From contig JAVERC010000007.1 in NCBI GenBank assembly GCA_034007295.1, positions 42,797 through 106,796 of the forward strand: 64,000 nt of DNA, written 5' to 3'. The notes under the pieces are model-generated. The model saw only the letters and a list, made by a program, of their open reading frames with translations. It was not told the DNA's origin and did no database searches. The DNA comes from JACKCP01 sp034007295 (GTDB lineage Bacteria; Desulfobacterota; Desulfobacteria; Desulfobacterales; JACKCP01). Numbering within the stretch: position 1 is the stretch's first letter; each line of letters starts with the position of its first letter. Positions 18,078 through 26,832 of the stretch are shown piece by piece. The translations under genes were made by a program, and so were the position numbers.

Positions 18078-18590
18078 CTAAAATGAAAGATGATTTTTAA
18101 AAAAATCAAAGACTTTACTTCTACCCTGAATTGCATTTTTTTCCATTATATTTCTTGTAATTTCATGAACTATTTTTTCTTCGGCATACATTTCTTCCTC
18201 ATCTGCCTCAAATTTCTTTATATATTTTGAAAACCTGACAACATGAACAAGCTCATGTATTATTATGTAAAAAAGAAAAGGGTCCATTAAAAAATCAAAT
18301 TTTTCAATCCTGTCTAAAATTGTACTGTCCTGAATACAAATCCTGTAAATAGTATACAATGAAGAGTTAAAAGGACTGCCCCAGGGTCTTGCGTCATATT
18401 TTACAACCTGGGCAAAGGCTTTTTCTGCTATTTCATGGGATTTCAAATCTTTTTTTGTCTTAAAATCATATTTTATCTTTTTCCAGTCAGAGTCAGACAT
18501 TTTATAGAAATCTGCTGTCATTTCCTCTGACCTTGAGATAACGGTATTTAAAAGACTCAATTCTTTTGGTGAAAAAAGCTCATTTCCCAT
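18078..18590 (-). CDS. Small HExxH (HELVH) putative metalloprotein
   Basis: A 170-residue cytoplasmic protein with the zinc-metallopeptidase signature IIIHELVHVVRFSKY and, about 20 residues later, an acidic stretch (FEADEEEMYAEEKIVHEI) that could supply a third ligand, as in gluzincin-like folds. There is no signal peptide or membrane segment. Similar short HELVH proteins exist as unnamed families in deltaproteobacteria; I know of no assigned substrate. The start is set at the ATG at 18590 because AAGGA lies nine bases upstream; an upstream in-frame start at 18623 has no such site. The long, structured gap behind alaS suggests its own transcription unit. Confidence 0.6.
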   Translation of the reverse strand: MGNELFSPKELSLLNTVISRSEEMTADFYKMSDSDWKKIKYDFKTKKDLKSHEIAEKAFAQVVKYDARPWGSPFNSSLYTIYRICIQDSTILDRIEKFDFLMDPFLFYIIIHELVHVVRFSKYIKKFEADEEEMYAEEKIVHEITRNIMEKNAIQGRSKVFDFFKNHLSF

Positions 18591-18771
18591 TTTTATTATT
18601 CCTTGAGTATTGTTTATTAACAATGAGCCGTTTTTTTATAAACAGATGCTGGAAGAAAACTGCCTTCAGCTGAATATACAAGATAATAAAAAAATTACGG
18701 AATCAATTTGACAAATGATTCCGCAAATTAAAACATCCAATTTTTGTAACTTTTCAGTTACTATAGAAAGA

Positions 18772-18880
18772 CTGCTGAATCATTTCTGAGCATCATTCTC
18801 GCTAACGCTCCCAGACATGAGATAAAAAAGCCATCTCATGAAACCGGCTCAGGAAAATACAGCAACCATTTTTTCAGCAG
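18772..18880. other. Nested inverted repeats between alaS and the HELVH gene
   Basis: Three stems are nested: CTGCTGAA (18772-18779) with TTCAGCAG (18873-18880); CTGAGC (18786-18791) with GCTCAG (18847-18852), extended by TTT/AAA; and CATGAGAT (18816-18823) with ATCTCATG (18833-18840). The segment also contains GGAGCGTTAGCGAG on the minus strand, which looks REP-like. The 349-bp gap holds no gene that I can support. Confidence 0.5.
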
Positions 18881-18939
18881 ACTGGCTTTTTTCTCGGTTT
18901 ACAGCTGAAAGTTACTCATTTTTTTATTTAAAGCTTTTT

Positions 18940-21573
18940 TCAACTGTTTTTTTCAACAAGTTCAAAAACAAGATTTAGGGCATCCAAAAGTTTTGAAGGA
19001 TCAGTTCCGCCTGCCTGGGCCATATCAGCACGCCCTCCTCCGCCTCCGCCAACAACCGCCGCACAATCTTTAACAAGTTTTCCTGCATTGAACCTGTCTG
19101 TAAGATCCTTTGTGACACCTGCTGTCAAAAAAACCTTGTCCCCTGATTTTGAACCAAGAAGAACTATTCCTGATTTAATTTTATTTTTAAGCTTGTCTGT
19201 AAGATCTCTTAAAGCACCCTGATTATCTGCTTCAACTTCCTTTGAAACAACATTGATTCCATTGATAACCCTGATCTCATCTTCAATATTTCCAGACTTT
19301 GATTCGGCAATTTTAGCCTTAAGCTTTTCAACTTCCTTTTCTAGTTCCTTTGAATGCTTTATATGCTTATCAAGTCTTAAAACCAGGTTTTCAGGCCTTT
19401 CCCTGAAAAGAGAAGCTGCTTCAACAAGCTGTCTTTCACGGGCCTGCATATATAATAAAGCCATTTGGCCGGTAACAGCCTCCATCCTTCTTACACCCGC
19501 AGCAATTCCTGTTTCAGACAATATTTTAAAAAGACCTATATTTCCAGACCTTGATGTGTGTGTTCCTCCGCAAAGTTCCATGCTGACATCTTCAACAGAA
19601 ACAACCCTTACCCTTTCTCCGTATTTTTCCTCAAAAAGGGCTGTTGCACCTGAATTAATGGCTTCATCAATTGCCATTTCATTTACTGTAACATCATAGT
19701 TTTCTATTATTCTTTTATTTACCCACTGCTCTATTTTTTCTATTTCTTCTGGAGTGACAGGAGAAAAGTGAGTGAAGTCAAATCTCAGCCTTTCATGGCT
19801 TACAAGAGAACCAGCCTGTTTTACGTGATCTCCCAGAATATTTTTAAGTGCTGCATGAAGAAGATGGGTTGCAGTGTGGTTTCTTGCAGTATTTTTCCTT
19901 TTATCTTCGTCTACTTCAAGAAAAACTGTTTCACCTTTTTTTATTTCGCCTTTGGTTACCCTTAACCTGTGGACCCTTATTCCTGAAGGATCATTTATTG
20001 TATCAAAAACTTCCCCTTCAAATCCGTCTGTTTTTATTATTCCGCTGTCTCCTGCCTGTCCGCCTGACTGTGCATAAAAAGGAGTATTTTTAACAACTAT
20101 ATCAATTGTTTCACCATTGGAGGCAAAATCTTTTTCTTTACCGTCAATAACAATTTTTACAACTTCAGAACTTGATTTTGTAGAGGAATACCCCTCAAAT
20201 TCTGTTTTAAAACCATTTGAAGCAAGTTCCTTATATGCATCTATTGCAGAAGAAAATGCCACGTCTTTTTTTGACATCTGCCTCTGTTTTTCCATGCATG
20301 CTTCAAAACCTTCCATATCAAGACTGAATTTTTTGTCCTTTAAAACATCCTTTACAATGTCTGGAGGAAATCCATAGGTGTCATAAAGCTTGAAAATAAG
20401 ATCGCCCGGCACTTTTGACTCATTTTTTTTCTCAAGCTCTGATACAGCTTCATCAAGGTGCTTCAATCCAATATCAAGTGTTTCCGAAAATCTTTTTTCC
20501 TCGTTTTCAATAACATTCATGATAAAACTTCCGGAATCCTTGAGTTCCGGAAAAACATCATTCATCATATCCAAAACTACTTTTGAAGTTTCATGCAAAA
20601 AAGGTCTGTGAAGGCCAAGCTGTCTTCCATATCTTATTGCCCTTCTCATAATTCTTCTTAAAACATATCCCCGTCCCTCATTTGAAGGAAGAACTCCGTC
20701 TCCAATAAGAAAACAGGCTGCACGGCTGTGATCTGCAATAACCTTCATTGCAACATCCGATGCCTCAGAGCTTCCTGCCTTAATTTTTGATAAATCTTCA
20801 ACCTTTTTTATTATTGGAGTAAAAAGATCTGTCTCATAATTTGTTTTAACTCCCTGAAGAATGGAGGCTATTCTTTCAAGTCCCATGCCTGTATCAATAC
20901 TTGGCTTTGGAAGAGGCGTAAGTGTTCCTGATTCATCTCTGTTGAACTGCATAAAAACAAGATTCCATAGTTCAAGAAATCTGTCGCATTCGCACCCGAG
21001 ATCACAGTCTGGTGAACCGCAGCCGTGTTCGTTTCCCCTGTCTATATGAATTTCAGAACATGGTCCGCAAGGGCCTGTATCTCCCATTGCCCAAAAATTG
21101 TCCTTTTCACCCATTCTATAAATTTTTTCCTTTGGAATCCCAATTACTTTATTCCAGATTTCAAAGGCTTCATCATCATCTTCATAAATAGATATAAGAA
21201 GCTTTTCCTTAGGAAGCTTGTATCCTTCAGTCAAAAGCTCCCATGCAAACTTTATGGCATCTTCCTTGAAATAATCTCCAAATGAAAAGTTGCCAAGCAT
21301 TTCAAAAAAAGTATGATGCCTTGCAGTATAGCCTACATTTTCAAGGTCATTGTGCTTTCCGCCTGCACGTACACATTTCTGATAGGTAACAGCCCTTGAA
21401 TAATCCCTTTTGTCCTCTCCCATGAAAACCCTTTTAAACTGAACCATACCTGCATTTGTAAACAAAAGAGTCGGATCATCTGAAGGCACAAGAGAAGAAC
21501 TTCTTACATTTTTGTGATTGTGTTTTTCAAAATATTCAACAAATTTTTTTCTTATTTCCTTTGAACTTATCAT
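18940..21573 (-). CDS. alaS: Alanyl-tRNA synthetase
   Basis: Class II synthetase (877 residues) charging tRNA-Ala. The catalytic domain begins EIRKKFVEYFEKHNHK with the SSSLVPSDDPTLLFTNAGM signature. The editing domain carries HTATHLLHAAL and CGGTH zinc/deacylation motifs. The C-terminal DHHA1 domain ends with a glycine-rich GGGGGGRADMAQAGG. The length is typical. It starts 21 bases after the recA stop, so the recA-alaS pair is probably co-transcribed, an arrangement also known from other proteobacteria. Confidence 0.98.
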   Translation of the reverse strand: MISSKEIRKKFVEYFEKHNHKNVRSSSLVPSDDPTLLFTNAGMVQFKRVFMGEDKRDYSRAVTYQKCVRAGGKHNDLENVGYTARHHTFFEMLGNFSFGDYFKEDAIKFAWELLTEGYKLPKEKLLISIYEDDDEAFEIWNKVIGIPKEKIYRMGEKDNFWAMGDTGPCGPCSEIHIDRGNEHGCGSPDCDLGCECDRFLELWNLVFMQFNRDESGTLTPLPKPSIDTGMGLERIASILQGVKTNYETDLFTPIIKKVEDLSKIKAGSSEASDVAMKVIADHSRAACFLIGDGVLPSNEGRGYVLRRIMRRAIRYGRQLGLHRPFLHETSKVVLDMMNDVFPELKDSGSFIMNVIENEEKRFSETLDIGLKHLDEAVSELEKKNESKVPGDLIFKLYDTYGFPPDIVKDVLKDKKFSLDMEGFEACMEKQRQMSKKDVAFSSAIDAYKELASNGFKTEFEGYSSTKSSSEVVKIVIDGKEKDFASNGETIDIVVKNTPFYAQSGGQAGDSGIIKTDGFEGEVFDTINDPSGIRVHRLRVTKGEIKKGETVFLEVDEDKRKNTARNHTATHLLHAALKNILGDHVKQAGSLVSHERLRFDFTHFSPVTPEEIEKIEQWVNKRIIENYDVTVNEMAIDEAINSGATALFEEKYGERVRVVSVEDVSMELCGGTHTSRSGNIGLFKILSETGIAAGVRRMEAVTGQMALLYMQARERQLVEAASLFRERPENLVLRLDKHIKHSKELEKEVEKLKAKIAESKSGNIEDEIRVINGINVVSKEVEADNQGALRDLTDKLKNKIKSGIVLLGSKSGDKVFLTAGVTKDLTDRFNAGKLVKDCAAVVGGGGGGRADMAQAGGTDPSKLLDALNLVFELVEKNS

Positions 21574-21594
21574 GATATATTAAGCCCTTACAAA

Positions 21595-22644
21595 TTACTG
21601 TTTTTTGGTTTTAGCAGGTTCTTCCTTTTCAGACGGCAGCTGTGCTTTTTCAGCTGAAAGTCCAAGTTTTTTTCTTACAGCCTCAAATATTTCATTATAA
21701 ACTTCAGTATTTTCCAGAAGATATTTCTTTACATTTTCACGGCCCTGGCCAATACGGTTTGAATTGTATGAATACCATGCTCCGCTTTTTTCAACTATTT
21801 CAAGCTCTACTCCAAGGTCAATGATTTCTCCTGTTTTTGAAATCCCCTCACCATACATGAGATCAAACTCTGCTTCCTTGAATGGAGGTGCAAGCTTGTT
21901 TTTTACTATTTTAACCCTTGTTCTGTTTCCAGTAAGTTCCTGGCCGTCTTTTATTGGTGCTGCTCTTCTTACTTCCATTCTTACAGAGGCATAAAATTTG
22001 AGTGCATTTCCTCCTGTGGTTGTCTCAGGATTTCCAAAAACAACGCCGATTTTCATTCTTATCTGGTTAATAAAAATAAGGGCTGTATTTGTTTTACTTA
22101 TTGTTGCTGTAAGTTTTCTAAGAGCCTGGGACATGAGCCTTGCCTGAAGCCCCATGTGAGAATCGCCCATTTCGCCTTCAATTTCAGCTCTTGGAACAAG
22201 TGCTGCAACTGAGTCAATTACAAGAATATCAACAGCACCGCTTCTTACAAGCATTTCTGCTATTTCAAGAGCCTGCTCACCAGTATCTGGCTGGGACACA
22301 AGAAGCTCATCACAGTTTACTCCAAGTTTTCTTGCATATGAAGTGTCAAGTGCATGTTCTGCATCAATAAAAGCTGCAACCCCGCCTTTTTTCTGAGCTT
22401 CTGCAATTGCATGAAGTGCAATTGTAGTTTTACCTGAAGATTCAGCTCCATAAATTTCTGTAATTCTTCCCTTTGGAATTCCTCCGACCCCAAGACTTTT
22501 ATCCAAAGCAACCGAGCCTGTAGAAATAACAGGCACATCAATAATTTCCCGACTACCAAGCTTCATAATTGAACCCTTGCCAAACTGACGCTCAATCTGA
22601 CCCATTGCAGATTCTATGGCTTTTGCCTTGTCAGATGCCGACAT
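21595..22644 (-). CDS. recA: Recombinase RecA
   Basis: Strand-exchange ATPase and SOS co-protease, 349 residues. Features: ALDKSLGVGGIPKGRITEIY, Walker A GAESSGKTT, Walker B LLVIDSVAALVP, the DNA-binding L2 region FGNPETTTGGNALKFYASVR, and a Lys/Glu-rich tail. The ATG at 22644 (MSASDKAKAIES) is chosen because GGGAGAG precedes it by seven bases; an upstream in-frame TTG at 22707 would run into thpR. No clear LexA box was seen just upstream, so SOS control may act from a promoter farther up the gene set. Confidence 0.98.
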   Translation of the reverse strand: MSASDKAKAIESAMGQIERQFGKGSIMKLGSREIIDVPVISTGSVALDKSLGVGGIPKGRITEIYGAESSGKTTIALHAIAEAQKKGGVAAFIDAEHALDTSYARKLGVNCDELLVSQPDTGEQALEIAEMLVRSGAVDILVIDSVAALVPRAEIEGEMGDSHMGLQARLMSQALRKLTATISKTNTALIFINQIRMKIGVVFGNPETTTGGNALKFYASVRMEVRRAAPIKDGQELTGNRTRVKIVKNKLAPPFKEAEFDLMYGEGISKTGEIIDLGVELEIVEKSGAWYSYNSNRIGQGRENVKKYLLENTEVYNEIFEAVRKKLGLSAEKAQLPSEKEEPAKTKKQ

Positions 22645-22663
22645 ATTTATCTCTCCCGTATAT

Positions 22664-23236
22664 TTATTTTTTAAGTTTTTTTGCAAACAAAGGCAAGTAC
22701 CTTGCACCTTCTTTTAAAAGTTCGCTTTTATAAAATACAATTTCATCTATAACAAAAAAACCTGTTAATAAAGAATTGTATTTACTTATAATTTCAAAAA
22801 GATTTTTTTCCACATTTTTTTTATTAAATCTGCCTATTGTAATATGGGGGCTGAAATGATTTCTCCCTTTTGGAAAACCTTTTAAACCTAGATTGTCACA
22901 TAATTTCGATGAAATCATTGAAAGCTTTGAAATATCGCCTTCAAGACCTGTCCATAAAATTCTTGGCCTTCTTTCGTCTGGAAAAACACCAAGACCTGAA
23001 AAATTCATGTTTAAAATTGGAAACCCATCAAGACTTTTATCAATACACTCAATAACAGAATCTGTAAAAGAGGTTTCAATATTTCCTAAAAATCTTAAAG
23101 TCAGATGGAGGTTTTCAGGTTTTACCCATTTTATGCTTTTTATCTCATTCCTTAAAAGCCTTTGAAAACCCCTTATTTTTTCACAATCTGAGTGTGAAAT
23201 TTTTGCGGCAATAAAAGTCCTGATCTGCTCTGTCAT
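22664..23236 (-). CDS. thpR: RNA 2',3'-cyclic phosphodiesterase (2H family)
   Basis: Member of the 2H phosphoesterase superfamily (formerly LigT), opening 2',3'-cyclic phosphate RNA ends. The 190-residue protein carries the two required HxT/S motifs as HLTLRFLGN and HITIGRF, with the ThpR-style start TEQIRTFIAAKI. The ATG at 23236 is used; the in-frame codon nine bases earlier is TTG. It sits between pgpA and recA with gaps of about 20 bases, in a compact minus-strand operon. In vivo role is uncertain in the family as a whole. Confidence 0.9.
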   Translation of the reverse strand: MTEQIRTFIAAKISHSDCEKIRGFQRLLRNEIKSIKWVKPENLHLTLRFLGNIETSFTDSVIECIDKSLDGFPILNMNFSGLGVFPDERRPRILWTGLEGDISKLSMISSKLCDNLGLKGFPKGRNHFSPHITIGRFNKKNVEKNLFEIISKYNSLLTGFFVIDEIVFYKSELLKEGARYLPLFAKKLKK

Positions 23237-23257
23237 TATCTGCAACCTGTTTTTAAA

Positions 23258-23710
23258 TTATAAAATCAGCCTTAAAATTAAATTTGCAAAAATTCCTGCA
23301 ATTATATCGTCAAAGACTATTCCGCTTCCGCCCTTAAATGTTTTTTCAGCTTTTTTTATTGGCCATGGTTTTAAAATATCAAAAAACCTGAACAGCAAAA
23401 AACCACAAAACAAGGAAAAAAATGATATACCTATTCCAGACATTGTAATAAAAAAACCAGCAAACTCATCAATTACAACTTCCTTTGGATCTTCATTCCC
23501 AAGTATTTGTGATGCCTTGCCAGCAACATATACAGAAAACAATATAAAAAATGAAATAAAAATACCCGAAAAACTTGATGGAATAAACGAAACTGCAGCT
23601 GCAAAAGGAATTGAGCAAAGAGTTCCAGCTGTTCCTGGTGAAAAAGGAGCCTTACCTGAATATCCTCCCAATGCAAAAAAAAGAATAATTTTTTCAAAAT
23701 TAAAATTCAT
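23258..23710 (-). CDS. pgpA: Phosphatidylglycerophosphatase A
   Basis: Inner-membrane phosphatase making phosphatidylglycerol from its phosphate. At 150 residues it is of normal size. PgpA signatures are GGYSGKAPFSPGTAGTLCS near the N-terminus, VVIDEFAGFFITM in the middle, FRFFDILKPWPIKKAEKTF, and GGSGIVFDDIIAG at the end, with four hydrophobic segments between them. It is five bases downstream of the peptidase gene and 21 bases upstream of thpR, so it is likely translated from the same message. Confidence 0.95.
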   Translation of the reverse strand: MNFNFEKIILFFALGGYSGKAPFSPGTAGTLCSIPFAAAVSFIPSSFSGIFISFFILFSVYVAGKASQILGNEDPKEVVIDEFAGFFITMSGIGISFFSLFCGFLLFRFFDILKPWPIKKAEKTFKGGSGIVFDDIIAGIFANLILRLIL

Positions 23711-23715
23711 GGCTT

Positions 23716-24864
23716 TTATTCCGTTTTTCCTGATGAATAAATATTTATTATTTCAAGAATAAGCTTTGCACATTCAACCATATCCTTTAATTCAATATAT
23801 TCATCAATTGTATGAATCTTTTTCATTCCAGTGCCTATAACTGCAGCTTTAATTCCCTTATGGAAAAAAACATTTGCATCAGATCCTCCGCCCACTCTTT
23901 TTCCCTTTAAATCAAATCCAAGATTTTTTCCTGCCTGATGTGCAAGCTTAAAAACAGGTTCGTCCCTTGAAAGAAAAACATATTTAAAATCATCTTCAAC
24001 TTTTATTTCAAGCTCTGGATAATTTTTGTCTAAGCTTTTTTCTTTTTCTTCCATTATAGTTTTTTCAAAAACAGACTTCATGTTTTCTATTACTTTTTCA
24101 AGTTTTTTTGGATTATGACTTCTTGCCTCTGCTTCAATTACTACTTTATCTGGAACAATATTGGTTGCTTTTCCGCCTTTGATTAAACCGATATTACATG
24201 TTGTTTCATCATCTATTCTTCCGCTCTCAATTTTTGAAAGAGCTTTTGAAGCTGCAATAATTGCATTTACTCCTTTTTCAGGCTCGGCTCCTGCATGTGA
24301 AGACTTGCCTGTTATTTCAAAAACAATCCTGCTGCAAGATGGAGAACTTTCAACTATACCTTCAGGATCAGTAGAATCTGGAATATATCCAAAGCCTGCT
24401 CTTAAAAGAGAAGTATCAAGTGCATATGCACCTTTTAATCCGCCTTCCTCATAAACTGTAAAAACAAGGTCAATTGGGCAGCTTGAAAGATTTTTTTCTC
24501 TGACTACATTCATAACTTCGAGTATCACTGCTATTGCAGATTTATCATCAGCACCAAGGATTGTATTTCCTTTGCTTTTAAATATCCCGTTTTCAAATAT
24601 GGGTTCAATTCCTCTTCCTGGTTCAACTGTATCCATATGTGCACAGAGCATAATAGCAGGCAGTTCTTTATTGCCGTCAAAATATCCAATGAGATTATTT
24701 GACTCTGTATTTAAAATTTGTGCTGCATTATCTTCTTTTGTTCTTATACCCAGATTTTCAAGATAGTTTTTTATCCATACACACACATCTTTTTCATGAC
24801 CTGAAGGCGAATCTATTTTGACCAGATCTTCAAATATTTGCTTTAACCTTGACTCATTTATCAT
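23716..24864 (-). CDS. M20-family metallopeptidase (PepT-like)
   Basis: Cytoplasmic di-zinc peptidase of 382 residues related to tripeptidase T. Metal-site motifs: MLCAHMDTVEPG, LGADDKSAIA, VYEEGGLKGA with the catalytic EE pair, and a late VGGGSDANVF/IGTGMKKIHTIDE segment supplying the last histidine. The dimerisation domain lies in the middle (EITGKSSHAGAEPEKGVNA). The start has GAGG six bases upstream. It leads the set peptidase-pgpA-thpR-recA-alaS. Substrate assignment to tripeptides is only by resemblance. Confidence 0.87.
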   Translation of the reverse strand: MINESRLKQIFEDLVKIDSPSGHEKDVCVWIKNYLENLGIRTKEDNAAQILNTESNNLIGYFDGNKELPAIMLCAHMDTVEPGRGIEPIFENGIFKSKGNTILGADDKSAIAVILEVMNVVREKNLSSCPIDLVFTVYEEGGLKGAYALDTSLLRAGFGYIPDSTDPEGIVESSPSCSRIVFEITGKSSHAGAEPEKGVNAIIAASKALSKIESGRIDDETTCNIGLIKGGKATNIVPDKVVIEAEARSHNPKKLEKVIENMKSVFEKTIMEEKEKSLDKNYPELEIKVEDDFKYVFLSRDEPVFKLAHQAGKNLGFDLKGKRVGGGSDANVFFHKGIKAAVIGTGMKKIHTIDEYIELKDMVECAKLILEIINIYSSGKTE

Positions 24865-24887
24865 TATATCCTCATTTCAAATAAAGA

Positions 24888-24915
24888 TTGACATTTTCTC
24901 AAAATCTTCTATATC
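24888..24915 (+). promoter_or_regulatory. Candidate selC promoter
   Basis: TTGACA at 24888-24893, a 16-base spacer, then TATATC at 24910-24915. Transcription would start near 24922, about 18 bases before the tRNA. Confidence 0.5.
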
Positions 24916-24939
24916 ATTTTTTTCTGTTAATAAAAACAC

Positions 24940-25036
24940 GGAAGTGCGTAGTCTCTGGTGAGGCTCCCGGACTTCAAATCCGGTGTGGGGCGCTAGAACC
25001 GTCCTTGGTGGGTTCGATTCCCATGCATTTCCGCCA
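24940..25036 (+). tRNA. selC: tRNA-Sec (anticodon UCA)
   Basis: A 97-base tRNA gene including an encoded CCA end. The acceptor stem has eight pairs (GGAAGTGC with GCATTTCC, one G-T), as in bacterial tRNA-Sec. The anticodon arm CCGGA-CTTCAAA-TCCGG puts TCA at 24974-24976. A long variable arm follows (GGGGCGCTAGAACCGTCC region), then the T arm TGGGTTCGATTCCCA, discriminator G and CCA. It decodes UGA as selenocysteine with SelA/SelB/SelD, none of which is in this window. Confidence 0.95.
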
Positions 25037-25152
25037 CCAGCCTGCTATAAAACAAAAATCATTACTCTTAAAAAATAAGTGCAAAAAAAATTTGGACTTA
25101 AAGTAAATATTAATTTTAAAAAAAAATAATATTCTTTTACTTTTTTTGTTAA

Positions 25153-25293
25153 TTAGTAATTGTCCGAAAACAAAAATTTTTTGTTCAGTTCAAGCAAAAT
25201 CAAAAATTTAACATTTAGGATACATTAAGCATTTTGAAGATTAATTTTTGAATATATCATAAAAATGGACAAAAAAATTTTTTAGTTTAACAA
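25153..25293 (-). repeat. Long-hairpin repeat, copy 6 (orientation B)
   Basis: Begins TTAGTAATTGTCCGAAAAC and keeps TTGTTCAGTTCAAGCAAAAT and ATTTAGGATACATTAAGC; the right part is eroded. It lies between selC and the diguanylate cyclase. Confidence 0.75.
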
Positions 25294-25340
25294 AAAAATC
25301 CTGAAGCTAATATTTGAAATAAAAAAAACAGAGATCAAAA

Positions 25341-26576
25341 ATGACCACAAAAAACAAATCATTTTTAACAGGAATAATTAAAAATCAAAAAAACATCCAT
25401 GATTTGGAAAATTTTTGTCTTTCGTTTGATAAAAAAAAACTAAAGTCTTACATTTTTCCAAAAAAAATCAAACTACTTTACACAAACTTTAGTTTCAAAG
25501 CAGACAAAATAAAAAATATTGTTTTTCTTCTGATTGGAAGCTTTTTTTATGCTCTTTTTGCTCTTATGGACATTCTCATGATTAATGATATTTACATTTT
25601 TGCTTGGAAACTAAGATTTTTTATACTTTTTCCTATTATAATTTTCTGCATTTTTATAATTCATAAGTCCAAAAAAACCTTAACAATGGATATTGCAATT
25701 ATTTTCAGCCTCTTAATTGGCATTTCATCAATTCTTTTAATGGTTAATACCTCAAACTACTACCTTGCACCTCAATACCACAGCGGAATATTTTTGATCT
25801 GTATTGCAGGCCTTCTTATTTTCAAAATTTCTCTTATTGGAAAACTTATTTTTTCTCTAATAACAATCATAACTACATTAATTTTTTTCTATTTTAATCA
25901 AAATCTGGATTTTTATTCAAAGTTCAATATAATCTGCGTTCTTACATCACTTGCAGCAGTTGCATTTGTTTCAGCAGTTGAAAAAGAAATGAGCTCAAGA
26001 AAATCATTTATACATTTTATTTCACAGGAAATTACAACATTAAACCTTGAGGAAAAAACAAAATTTTTAGGCATACTTTCCAATCAGGACGAGCTTACCG
26101 GCCTTGCAAACAGAAGATTTTTAAAAAAGCACCTTCAGCGTTTGTATGCCCAGACAGGAAACGGAATATTTCCAGTTTCAGTTTTATATGCCGACCTAGA
26201 CAATTTTAAATCATACAATGATAACTATGGACACGATGCAGGGGATATCTGCCTGAAAAAAACAGCTGAAGTTCTCAAAAAATATACAAAAAGAAAATTT
26301 GATCTTGCTTCAAGATGGGGAGGTGAAGAATTTCTTATAGTTCTTCCTTTTACAACACTTGAAGAAGCTTTTTATATTGGAGAAAAAATAAGAACTGGAA
26401 TTGAAAATCTAAAAATTGAAAACAAATTTTCAAAAACTTCCAACAAAATTACTATAAGTATTGGAGTTGCTTTTTCTGAAAAATCTGAATCAAATTTTGA
26501 TAATATCATTAAAAAAGCAGACAAAGCTCTTTATATAGCAAAAAATTCAGGCAAAAATATGTTAGTTGCAGGATGA
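25341..26576 (+). CDS. Membrane-bound diguanylate cyclase (GGDEF)
   Basis: A 411-residue protein making the second messenger c-di-GMP. The first ~55 residues are cytoplasmic and basic; residues ~58-215 form about six hydrophobic membrane segments with no recognised sensor family; the GGDEF domain covers ~245-411. It starts QDELTGLANRRFLKKHL, has the active site RWGGEEF near residue 326, and an RKFD inhibitory (RxxD) site exactly five residues before it, so the enzyme should be active and product-inhibited. It is probably monocistronic; hairpin-repeat copies flank it on both sides. Confidence 0.92.
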   Translation: MTTKNKSFLTGIIKNQKNIHDLENFCLSFDKKKLKSYIFPKKIKLLYTNFSFKADKIKNIVFLLIGSFFYALFALMDILMINDIYIFAWKLRFFILFPIIIFCIFIIHKSKKTLTMDIAIIFSLLIGISSILLMVNTSNYYLAPQYHSGIFLICIAGLLIFKISLIGKLIFSLITIITTLIFFYFNQNLDFYSKFNIICVLTSLAAVAFVSAVEKEMSSRKSFIHFISQEITTLNLEEKTKFLGILSNQDELTGLANRRFLKKHLQRLYAQTGNGIFPVSVLYADLDNFKSYNDNYGHDAGDICLKKTAEVLKKYTKRKFDLASRWGGEEFLIVLPFTTLEEAFYIGEKIRTGIENLKIENKFSKTSNKITISIGVAFSEKSESNFDNIIKKADKALYIAKNSGKNMLVAG

Positions 26577-26589
26577 AAATGTATAGAAA

Positions 26590-26622
26590 GTAGTAATTGC
26601 CAAAAACAATTTTTTTTTGTTA
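26590..26622 (-). repeat. Left-end fragment of long-hairpin repeat
   Basis: TAGTAATTGCCAAAAACAAT and the following T-run match the first part of orientation B only. It lies directly in front of copy 7. Confidence 0.5.
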
Positions 26623-26627
26623 ACTTA

Positions 26628-26770
26628 TGTAGTGATTGGCCGAAAACGAGAATTTTTTGTTCAGTTCAAGTGAAAAATTTAACCTTTAGGATATATTTAG
26701 TATTTTGAGGGTTAAATTTTGAATCTGACGCAGAAATGGACAAAAAAGGCCGTTTTCGTTTTGCATCTAA
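26628..26770 (-). repeat. Long-hairpin repeat, copy 7 (orientation B)
   Basis: 143 bp with TGTAGTGATTGGCCGAAAAC at one end and CGTTTTCGTTTTGCATCTAA at the other. It ends 28 bases before the promoter of the candidate small RNA. Confidence 0.85.
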
Positions 26771-26797
26771 ATATATAAAAAAATAAGGACTATTTAC

Positions 26798-26826
26798 TTT
26801 ACATAAATATTATCTGTATTTATAAT
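26798..26826 (+). promoter_or_regulatory. Strong candidate sigma-70 promoter
   Basis: TTTACA (26798-26803), 17-base spacer, perfect TATAAT (26821-26826). It would start transcription near 26833, just before the structured RNA and the TerB-dinB pair. Confidence 0.75.
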
Positions 26827-26832
26827 AAAAAA

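Noticed and set aside
19253..19699. 148-codon frame antisense to alaS
   Set aside because: Shadow of the alaS frame; low-complexity Ser/Leu/Phe composition and no start signals.
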